64,000 bases of DNA from the NCBI RefSeq assembly GCF_047511655.1, contig NC_133400.1, positions 34,178,001 to 34,242,000 on the forward strand. Direction: 5' to 3'. A program made the translations under genes and the position numbers. Positions 55,181-64,000 of the stretch are shown in pieces. Within the stretch, counting starts at the first letter, position 1; each line of letters starts with the position of its first letter. This stretch comes from Castor canadensis (lineage: Eukaryota > Chordata > Mammalia > Rodentia > Castoridae). The notes under the pieces were generated by a model. It was not told where the DNA came from, ran no database searches, and saw nothing but the letters and a program-made list of their open reading frames with translations.

Positions 55181-56370
55181 AAGCACAGAAGGTCCCCACT
55201 GCTAGTGCAAGGACTCTAACCACCAGTCAGGGCGATGAAGAGCTCAGGGACCAGGAGTGCCCGCAGGTGCACTGAGATGATGTCAGCGGTAATAAGAGTC
55301 AATTGTTAACTCTTGAGTTACATTGTGAGTCAGTTCTTAAACATATCCGTCATGAAAGCTAGACCACGTGGACTTACAGTTCAATTACTTGTATTTAAAA
55401 CAAAGGGAATAAATAAACACTCAAAATTCGTCCCTTTCTAGTCATTTTACACTTTACCATTATGTGTAATGGTATATGTAACTTTTTCTGTAGGGGCCAA
55501 GAGAGGAAATATTTTAGGACAGATGGGCCATAAGTTTCCTGTCATAACTATACTACTCAAGCATCATATGTGCATTCAGATAGTACCTAAATGAGTGGGA
55601 GTGACTGTTCCAATAAAATGCTACTTAGAAAAATGGTGGTGGCTGGGCTAGGTCTGCAGGCAGTTGTTTGGCGCCCCTGGCCTGTGCTCGGGTATTTATA
55701 TCTGTCCTATCTGTACAGTGGAAATGCTAAGTAGCTGTGTGTTGATACCACTGTGCCCCTCTTACCAGCTCTGCCTTCAGGGGTGTCATTTTGGAAGCTT
55801 CTAATTGGCAGCCACAGTGTAGTTATTTACACCATACATTAACAAAGGCTGTGATCCAGGGTATCCCCCAAGAGCTGCCTGTTACACACTTCACAGCACC
55901 CACCAGCTAATGTGCTATGAAGGCCTTCCAGAGACACTGCCATGAGCATTCAGTCTGTCCAGCTTGTCCCACCCACCATGGGCAACCTGCAGGGCAGAGT
56001 TTGGAATTCATCTAATAGAAAAGCCTAAAGTGTGTAGAGATGACCAGAAACAGTAAAACACACATCTGTTTAAAATACAAACAATCCCATAGCATAACCC
56101 CACCTTGAGCAGACTTGCTCCTCTGTAGCCAATCGGAATGCACAGCTAAGAAGCCACACATCCTGGTGCATGGCCCAGCTACATTTATTCTGCAGGCTGG
56201 TAAGACCTGTCTGTCACCAAATAGAAGCTACCAGGTTCGACCTCAGAGGTCCTTTTCAGCATCTCAGAATACGGGGGAGGGACCCAGAGAGGCATCCCTG
56301 TCCAAATTGACTTCTTTGCCAATTCTTCTGACCCTAAGGTAACCTCAAACTACTGTAGCAAAAGAAGCAT
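55181..56370. other. Non-coding sequence, nothing recognised
   Basis: Over 1 kb of unique-looking DNA without a supported gene. Confidence 0.5.
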
Positions 56371-56372
56371 TT

Positions 56373-56388
56373 AAAACAGATGTGGATG
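56373..56388. repeat. Target-site duplication, left copy
   Basis: AAAACAGATGTGGATG, identical to 56,837-56,852. Confidence 0.95.
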
Positions 56389-56836
56389 ATAATAGCGAGA
56401 GCACACAAGGGAGGGGTGAGGATAGGTAAGACACCTAAAAAATTAGCTAGCATTTGTTGCCCTCAACGCAGAGAAACTAAAGCAGATACCTTAAAAGCAA
56501 CTGAGGCCAATAGGAAAAGGGGACCAGGAACTAGAGAACAGATTAGATCAAAAAGAATTAACCTAGAAGGTAACACACATGCACAGGAAATTAATGTGAG
56601 TCAATGCCCTGTATAGCTATCCTTATCTCAACTAGCAAAAACCCTTGTTCCTTCCTATTATTGCTTATACTCTCTCTACAACAAAATTAGAAATAAGGGC
56701 AAAATAGTTTCTGCCGGGTATTGAGGGGGTTGGGGGGAGAGGGAGGGGGTGGAGTGGGTGGTAAGGGAGGGGGTGGGGGCAGGGGGGAGAAATGACCCAA
56801 GCCTTGTATGCACATATGAATAATAAAACAATAAAA
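56389..56836 (+). mobile_element. 5'-truncated young L1 (3' end only)
   Basis: About 448 bases colinear with the 3'UTR of the full-length L1 (from near 40,345), including the G-rich tract at 56,725-56,790 and the A-rich end. Flanked by a perfect 16-bp target duplication, the signature of target-primed reverse transcription. By eye the two copies differ at roughly one base in twenty. The 78-codon frame at 56,380-56,616 is 3'UTR and not a gene. Confidence 0.96.
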
Positions 56837-56852
56837 AAAACAGATGTGGATG
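56837..56852. repeat. Target-site duplication, right copy
   Basis: AAAACAGATGTGGATG, paired with 56,373-56,388. Confidence 0.95.
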
Positions 56853-57435
56853 TTATTTATAGGATGATTTGATATCTGAAATTTAAGAGTGTTCATAAAC
56901 TTTTTAGAAAAGTAGAAAGGTGCAGAGTAGATACCAATTGCAAATTTTAGTTGTGCTTTTGTGATGAGGGTCCACTGTGCTGAGCAAGGTACCCAGTTTC
57001 CACGGTATCCAGTTTAGTCTTGGCTCATCTACTTCTCTAATTAGACCAGGGAAATGACTCCTATCCAATAAAACTCAGCACTGCAAAACAGTGTGCCAAT
57101 GTTAGAGACCTACTCAGACCCAACTGTCCACAGTTCAGGGACAAGAAGGATAGGAAAAGCTGCCCAGGGCAGTCCCAAGAATTCCTCTACCTGCATCCCT
57201 AGAACACCTGATGGAATCTTCTTTAAAATGTTATCTAAAGCTCGTAATGCCAGAAGCCTACGCACTTTGGAATATTTCCTGAACAAAGATAAGAGCAGCC
57301 TTGAGACAGAAGGGCTGGCCCCTGGAAGTCTCCATTCTGACCTCCCTGTGACCTTAAAGAGTAGAAAGAAGGAAAAGCAGGACAGACTAGAATAAGGACA
57401 GTGAAAGGACTAGGACATGAGCAGTCAGTGCGTTA
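56853..57435. other. Non-coding sequence, nothing firm
   Basis: Could be the 5' part of the LTR-like relic that follows. The 100-codon frame at 57,093-57,395 is lysine/serine-rich without a recognised domain. Confidence 0.4.
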
Positions 57436-57439
57436 CAGG

Positions 57440-57720
57440 CACAGCCAACCAGAATGCTGCTTTCTGCACACCTAACTAGCATAGAGATTAAGCAACACCC
57501 AGGAGAAAATGGATAAAAACTTCAGACCACGTCACTTCTCTGGCAACCCACTCAGGACCCTCCCTTCCAAGGGAGCTTTCATTCTTCCCTTACTAAACTT
57601 TCCTACCTCTATGTTCACCCTTTGTCCGTTGTCCGAGAAGTTCATTCTTCAGCTTTGTGAGACAAGAACCCAGGACTCTGGCCCTCCCTTTGGCTGAACA
57701 CCTAAGCCAGCAAGATTGAG
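57440..57720 (+). repeat. ERV LTR-like 3' end relic
   Basis: 'gttcattcttcagctttgtg', 'agacaagaacccaggactct' and the pyrimidine-rich run before it resemble the U5 end of old class I ERV LTRs. No coding region accompanies it. From memory of LTR word order. Confidence 0.4.
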
Positions 57721-57954
57721 TATAAGCTTTTGGTCCTACACAAAACCCTGATTTCAGTTTCATGAAACCCCTTAAAGATATCTATTCAAGCCCTCTTCAC
57801 AAATAAGGAAATTTCCATCCTTCTTCCAAACCTTTTTTCCTGCCTCAACACGTCTACCACGTTTCCAAGGTCAGTAGCTCTACAACAGATTTTCTAGCTC
57901 CCCTTTGGAGCTTTCTGTATCCACAATGCTGTCTTTTACTAGAGCAGAAAGGTC

Positions 57955-58080
57955 CACGGGGGAAGGGGCAAGTAGATTGTTTCCCCTGACAATCGGTTCC
58001 CACGTGGCTGCACATTGGACTAGTGAAAAAGAGATTGAGCAAATACCAATTGCCAGCCTCATCTTCAGAGATTCCAGCAA
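57955..58080 (-). repeat. MER5A-like hAT remnant, antisense
   Basis: On the minus strand: 'ctggaatctctgaagatgag', then 'ccaatgtgcagccacgtggg', 'aaccgattg', near the MER5 order. Confidence 0.4.
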
Positions 58081-58775
58081 GCGTGGCCAGACATCAGAAT
58101 CTGGAAAGAATCCCTGCGTAGATTTGACCTGCAGTCAGATGAAGACGCACTGCTCTCAGCAGTGCTCCCACTTCATTCGGGTTGTAACAAGGGCCAGTGC
58201 ACTAACTCGACCGTTCTACCTTTCCTACCTTTGCACGGTAAATGACTTACTTAACCTCTGAGGAATTCCTAAAGATTTGTTATCTACTTTGTTACCTAAA
58301 AGGAGGCGGTAAAATTCAGTCCTTGTGAAGTCACTCCTCTGGCTATCACAGAGAAGCACTTAACTGTATCATTGGCAACTTCGAGGACCAGAACACAGGC
58401 AACCATAGTAAACAGCCCCGAGTCAGGCTAGGACATAGGGAAAAGGCTGTGGGATTCCTCAGACCCCATGTAACCTTGGCACATCTCATGTTAAACTCCT
58501 TATCTCAGCCCAATGCTATCTTTTGCTGTTATAAGTTGTAAGACAAAAAGCCGTGGGGCAATTCTGCTCTCCATTATCACTCAGATAAAAGTGTGGATAT
58601 TGATCACACCCCATGCATATGGTGAAAGTTGTCCAGGAGACAGCTTGGGTGCATTCACAGAGTTAACTGTTGACCACCCTATCCTGACTCACCAGGACCA
58701 TCCAGACACCTCCCCACTTGCCCATTATCAGTGCTCAGGAACTGCCCAGGTTTTTCCCTCCTACAGGTTAGCAGG
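58081..58775. other. Non-coding sequence, nothing recognised
   Basis: No gene or repeat identified. Confidence 0.5.
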
Positions 58776-58778
58776 GAA

Positions 58779-59003
58779 TTTTTTTTTTTTTTTTTGGTGG
58801 TACTGGGCTTTGAACTCAGGGCCTCATGCTTACTAGGCAGGTACGCTAGACACAAGCCATTCCTTCAGCCTAGTTTTGTGTTGGATTTTATTTCAAGATA
58901 GGGTCTCACAAACAATTTGTCGGGGCTGGCTTCAAACCACGATCCTCCTAATCTCTGCCTCCAGAGTAGCAAGGATTATAGGTGTGAGCCATCTGCACCT
59001 GGC
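58779..59003 (-). mobile_element. B1-ID dimeric SINE, antisense
   Basis: T-run, antisense ID ('ggtactgggctttgaactca', 'gggcctcatgcttactaggc'), then the B1-like half ('gatagggtctcacaaacaat', 'ctctgcctccagagtagcaa', 'taggtgtgagccatctgcac'). Confidence 0.95.
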
Positions 59004-59259
59004 TTAGCATGACTTTGAAAAACACCTTGAAACAAAAAGAGCTCTCTTTCTGCTTCAAGTTTCCACCTGGCCCACCATGGCCTTTTGTAACTCCTCTCCC
59101 TAACCTTTTCCCTGTATCCACATTTTGCCTGGATACCTCTTCGCAGTACACAATAATTTGTAAATCTTGTGATCAGAGTTCACAGCTCCCTGACAATAAC
59201 TCCAGGACATGTCTACAGTGATAGGATGAGGCACAGGGGGAACAATTCCTGTTAGAGCA

Positions 59260-61025
59260 GCTTATAGTCTGGTGCAAGTGAGCCTTTATTAAAATCAGAG
59301 CTGGGAATGCCAATACAGATCAAGAAATTACACAGACTCATGATGCCCTGGCCCATCTCCCAGAACCAGGGAAGTGTGATGTTTTCTAAAAACAATTGCA
59401 ATGATGGCAGAGGCTGGACAAAGACACAAATGCCCAGATGCAGCATTTCCCAAAGGAATCTTCCCAGCACCACTGCAAACATGACGTTGTAGAGACCCAA
59501 TGCCAGCTTTCCCATAACCCAAGATCCTTCCCACAAAGAAATCAAGAAAAAGGAACCATAAAAATTTCATTTTAATGATACAGAAATAGTATATAGTACA
59601 TTTCTTTCCACAGCAGCACTTCATTCATCTCTAAAAAGTTTAACAAAATTAAGGCTAAGTCAGGGCAATCAGAGAGTAAGGGGTACTTTATGTGGTATTG
59701 TTCTTAATGTTTTCATAAATACAGGATGTTCTTCAGGCAAAAGAAAATGTTGGACCAGATACCAGAAACGGAAATACAGTACAAAATATGCTCTTTTCCA
59801 TTAACCTACTAATAATCACAATGTCCCTGGGAAAATACATGGAATTTTTAAAAATGGATCTCTATGGTATGATGCTAAGACTTTCCAGAGTTAAAATTCC
59901 ACAGTACAAGGCCACTTTATAATATAAAACCAAAACCAGCTGAGTCTCCAGTATAATCCTGCTAGAATAAAAAAGGAAAGTGGGCAGGATTTAAAAGCAC
60001 AGGGAAATTCTACCGGGGCTGTGATGCTTGGAAGAACAATCTCTCCTAAACCGTTAGGAAAAGGAACAAAGACTTTAAAATACGGGAGACAAACCTGTCA
60101 CTGCCAAGACAGAGATCAGGAAGCCCAGTGGAGCTCTTGGGTATCCAGCTACAGATGCTGCCAATTACTGCAACTAGGAAGGATTCTATTTCCTTTTCAC
60201 TTTTCCACCACTCCTGGCCCCTCTGCTGGTTAACTTTCTATCACTGCTTTGACTCAAGAGAAATCCTTTAGCTGCTCCCAGATTAAGAATAAGCCTCTTC
60301 CCCAACAATAAGGAATCTGAAAAGAAAACACAAAGCAAGGCCTACTCCCACAAGTAGCCTCATTCTCTGCAGTCCTTGTCTTAGGGAAGAACAACCCCAA
60401 CAGTTGCAGAAACCCCACCTTCATGTGGCCCTGCCATTTGCTGTAAGGGGCTCACCTTCTTTCCTCCTCCACCCCCTTTTGCACACTAGTTTCCACGCTA
60501 ACATCCTCTTCTCCACACAACCCACCCTTGCATCAGGGAATTCAAAGATTATTTTCACTGATGGAGAACTGCACATGTTGTCAGCATCACCAACATCTAG
60601 GGAAGGTGGTCTTGCTTTTAATTACAGGCTTAAGATTCTCTACTTTAACAAGGGACATTTCACTTTACGATAACAGCGCCTGTTATCCCAGAAAAAAATC
60701 CTTCCATGTAATTTTAGGTGTTTCAATATAAAGTAAGAGATGATATAATTTTTTTCTTTAACTTTGCATGAGAATTTTGTTTTTCTCTTTTTTTGGCTTC
60801 CAGAGCCTTAATTTCCCCTACAGAAATAAAATAGAAATGTCCGGGTAAATATCAAATACCCTCAAAGACTGCTAAAACCTCTAAGAAATAGTTGTTGAGG
60901 TAAACATTCTAAAATGCATTTCTTATATAAGTTCATATGTAAACACAGATAAATATGATAAACATCCAATTATTCACATTTATGTAGGCTGACTAATACA
61001 ACAGCATTATGTAAACCACTACCAC
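59260..61025 (-). other. Candidate 3'UTR end of a minus-strand gene
   Basis: Repeat-free, AT-rich and T-rich on the minus strand. Two minus-strand poly(A) signals: ATTAAA (plus positions 59,571-59,576), followed by a U/GU-rich stretch, and AATAAA (59,285-59,290). No coding exon is visible in the window, so the coding part would lie beyond 64,000. A 97-codon hydrophobic minus frame at 59,252-59,545 is unrecognised. Alternatively this is ordinary intronic DNA. Confidence 0.3.
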
Positions 61026-61029
61026 ATAA

Positions 61030-61185
61030 AGAGAAGAGACCTTTGAGATCTTCCAGTCAGTCCAGTGACTTCACACCTGGCTGGTCATTCAGGTTCACCT
61101 GGTAAACTTCTGCCTTGCAGATTTTCTAGCTTCAGCATGAAATCAGATCCAGCAGGCATGGCCTGGGACCTTGGAATTTGTACTT
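61030..61185 (+). repeat. MER5A-like hAT remnant
   Basis: 'attcaggttcacctggtaaa', 'cagcatgaaatcagatccag' and 'gggaccttggaatttgtact' follow the MER5 order. Confidence 0.45.
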
Positions 61186-61194
61186 TTTCCCTAT

Positions 61195-61330
61195 AATATT
61201 ATATAGTCTAACTCCCTCATTAAACAGAGGGAGAAACTAAAGCCCAAGTAGTCAAAATGTTCTCTGAGCCTACAGAGCAAGCGAAAGTCCTTTCCTTGCC
61301 TGTTATACCACATTGCCTCCTAAAGGGTTC
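61195..61330 (-). repeat. MIR-type remnant
   Basis: 'attaaacagagggagaaact', 'aaagcccaagtag' and 'gttataccacattgcct', in antisense MIR order. Confidence 0.6.
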
Positions 61331-61384
61331 CCCAGACCTATCAATCACCCACACTTAAGCTAAGAAACCACCAACAGATGTTCT

Positions 61385-61495
61385 CTTGTTGTAATTAAGT
61401 GTTTAAGTTGTTTGAGAGTAGGGATGAGATCTCATTGTTGGATTAGGTGCCAATCCTGGCACCTAATAAATGTCCAATAAATCCTTGGTGGTCAC
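61385..61495 (+). repeat. L2 3'-end remnant
   Basis: 'gttgtttgagagtagggatg' opens it; 'ctggcacctaataaatgtcc' and 'aataaatccttggtgg' form the L2 terminal motif. Confidence 0.75.
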
Positions 61496-61971
61496 TCAGG
61501 GATGGCCCAATACTGTATTTTGCACTCTAATCTCAGTCTATCATCATCGAAACAGATGCAAAAACTATCTAGGTAGATATCAACATCCAGCTGAGAAGGG
61601 TAGTAACTCCAGAATCTATGAAGATGCCATATTCAAATCACCAGAAATTTGGGTGACAAGTGCTATAAGATTAATTACTATGTCTTTCTCTTGTTCTCAA
61701 ATGTCTGTATGTGATCCAAGGGATAGGAAGGATCTGACCATTTAAGTTAGCATTTGACAAATAAAAATAAAAATGCTAAACTATTCTAAGGAGAAAATCT
61801 GTAACAACTATATTAAACTGATTTTTGTTACTGTTTCTCTTGGTTTTCAATGTGTTTCCCCATCTTGGTCTTAGGAAACATTCTCTGGAGGGTGAAGTCA
61901 GACCCCTTTATAAAACTGATAGTAAAGGACTGGATACGTTTAGCCTCTATATTATAACATGATTGCTTCTT

Positions 61972-62013
<42 letters not shown>

Positions 62014-62022
62014 TCTCTCTCT
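61972..62022. repeat. (CT)n-(CA)n-(CT)n compound microsatellite
   Basis: Three adjacent dinucleotide blocks. Confidence 0.95.
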
Positions 62023-62029
62023 TATTTGG

Positions 62030-64000
62030 AGGTGGAGGAAAATGACTTCTCATATTTTCTATTTGTAGCAATTAATCATAAACCATGTTATAAATAAGAT
62101 GATTCTACTATATTGTCATCTTGAATGTAGATATGATAAGGATAAAGGATAATGAAAACATTTTAAAAGTCAACAGGAAAATATTAAAGAACACGTACAA
62201 CTAAAAATTAAATAAACAACAGGCACATGGGCCATCCATGCCACACAGCCCAGCCCTGATTGTGCCCCCTTGACAAACCAGGCTTCACGGGAGCAAGGAA
62301 CAAGAAGGTACTATCCAGAGATTACGGGACAGGATAGGGGAAGGGAAGAAGGAACAAGGCTAGGACTCAGACCTCCCTGACCACTAGCGCTGGGTCCTGG
62401 TACCCTTTCACTGTGTGCTCCCTCCCCAAGTAGTCCTGAAGTACATAAAGCTCCACTTGGAGAATATGTCCTTGGGAATCACTTATGGATGAGGCTCTGT
62501 CCACTTAAAAGAGCCTCTACCCCTGAGCTTTGCAACTGTGTATGCATCCAAAAAAGGCTTCAAGTTTTCTACCATGTGAGAAGGCAGCTTATCTCCCTCA
62601 GCTTGGATTTTATATCATTTCTGCAATACAAGAACTGCCTTCTCTCCTCTGTTAAATCTAGCCTTCCCTACATACAGATTCCTGATCATTCCTCCAGAAA
62701 AACCTCTTAAAGTCAGGCCTATAAGCTCTGTCATCCTTTTCTTCACTCAGCATATATTCATTACACAGTGACTGAACTCCAGATGGCCAGAGCTAGAAGA
62801 GAGCTCAGACCCTTCATCCCAGGCCTTCACTTGTCCCAGGGAGATAAAGGCAGGGCCAGCCCATAGCCAGGGGTCCTAACCCCATCTAGCCAAGGGATCA
62901 CCACCCAGCCTACACACTGAGTAGTATAAAACCTTGTGCAAAATGTATGTACTTTTCCATTGCAAAAGCAAAAAGGTTACAAGATGAAAGAGTTTTTGTA
63001 CCTAATATGGTTTATAAAACTAATACATACAAGCAAAATGAAATGATAAAACTAAAGGGTAAAAGTTCCTTCAAAAAAATAACTGCAGGGTTTGTAAAAG
63101 ACTCTTTCCACCTTTTTTTTGACGTTAAATATTTTATAAAGTCATATGCTATATATATGACATCTTTTCTGTCTTTCTGAAAGGTTGAGAAGTCATCCAG
63201 AAAGGCAATACCATAAAATAACACTCAGAACATACATCCCATAGTACTGACGTAAATAACTTACGGTTCTAATCTACAACATCCACTGTGGTCTATACAC
63301 ACACTATGGACAGTACTTAAGAAAACACCTATTTTTGACTTAATTAGGAGGAGGGTGAAACTTCTGTTAATATTCCCACAACATCTGATTCATACCTGTC
63401 ATTACCTCAAGTGAAACCAAACTTTAGTGAGTATATGGCCTGATTGGTTAAATTTAAAATCAGTCTTATTTAAAATAATAAAACTTTCATTTTAAATAAA
63501 CTTATTTATTTTAAATACAAGGTTTAAAGTTCTAATACTTCTCTTCAGGGAAATGTTAATTAGTTATTCTATATGTCAAATTTATCTTCTTAGGGGCTGT
63601 ATATTTGTATAAGACTATATAGTTTTACTTATCACTTTAATCCTTTCATAAAATTTACTGAGCCCTGTTTCATAAAATAATTGAGCCCCTTAAAAAAAAA
63701 AACCCACCCTGTTATGTGATAGGTTACTATGACTTAATAAGATTGCTGAGTACCTATCTTCCAAGAAAATTACATCAAAAATGGACATTTTATGACAGAA
63801 TCACTCAATTATCTCAAAACCAGAACAAATGGAAAACAACACCATTAAAGGAATTTCAGTATTTTTTGACCACTGTTTCAGAAACACAGAAACTCAGCAA
63901 ATTGTGGACATGCAGAAAATCAGCACTATATAGGGAAGAATTAACAATCAAACTCAGTACACCTTTAACAACTGAAAGTAGACTCTTAATAAAATCAAAT
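62030..64000. other. AT-rich, repeat-poor right edge
   Basis: Almost no recognised repeat. From 62,930 onward the minus strand reads like UTR ('ctttttgcttttgcaatgg', 'gaagtatt', 'attttaaataag'). It may be part of the same minus-strand 3'UTR or an intron. The 70-codon minus frame at 63,012-63,224 is unrecognised. Confidence 0.35.

Noticed and set aside
56380-56616. 78-codon plus-strand frame similar to the one at 40,240-40,680
   Set aside because: Both lie in L1 3'UTR sequence; the similarity reflects a shared transposon, not a gene family.
57093-58261. Frames of 100 and 118 codons
   Set aside because: They cover LTR-like and MER5-like relics and unremarkable sequence; no domain recognised.

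Overview
The window looks like non-coding DNA from a placental mammal, most probably a rodent. Three things support this: tRNA-derived ID-box SINE units, monomeric or fused to 7SL/B1-like units; a near full-length L1 retrotransposon; and many decayed mammal-wide repeats (MIR, L2, MaLR-type LTRs, MER5-like) with abundant (CA)n and (CT)n microsatellites. The particular SINE, a B1-like unit fused to an ID-like unit whose body reads 'ggctcaagtggtagagtgcctg', together with the young L1, reminds me of beaver and related Castorimorpha. That placement is recollection, not something the sequence proves. I find no bacterial or viral genome features and no intact cellular protein-coding gene.

Layout. 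1-25 kb: mostly unique intergenic or intronic sequence with scattered MIR/L2 remnants, old L1 3' ends and microsatellites. It contains four islands (about 2.75-2.97, 19.99-20.29, 23.2-23.4 and 23.7-24.2 kb) whose homeodomain/POU-rich, repeat-free texture is that of conserved non-coding elements (CNEs, candidate developmental enhancers). 25-31 kb: old repeats (an unassigned repeat family, MaLR-like LTR, old L1, a possible ERVL fragment). 31-41.6 kb: one nested retrotransposon stack, in which an old L1 has been split by ID SINEs, a three-unit B1-ID composite, an ancient repeat and finally a young 7.2-kb L1 (33,601-40,834). The young L1 has an intact ORF1, an ORF2 broken three times, a short 3' transduction and a target-site duplication. 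41.6-49 kb: MaLR-like LTR fragments, a Tigger-like DNA element, B1 SINEs and microsatellites. 49.4-50.07 kb: the largest CNE-like block. 50-59 kb: SINEs, MIRs, a strong CTCF motif at 54,396, a 5'-truncated young L1 at 56,389 with a 16-bp target duplication, and an ERV-LTR-like tail. 59.2-64 kb: AT-rich, nearly repeat-free sequence that is T-rich on the minus strand and carries minus-strand poly(A) signals, possibly the long 3'UTR of a minus-strand gene lying beyond the right edge.

The only protein-coding sequences I can support belong to the L1 element. ORF1p is an RNA-binding trimeric chaperone. ORF2p supplies endonuclease and reverse transcriptase; here it is inactivated, so this copy cannot retrotranspose with its own ORF2p. 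The cluster of CNE-like blocks, three with octamer-type sites, suggests regulatory DNA of a developmental regulator, but the gene cannot be named from this window.
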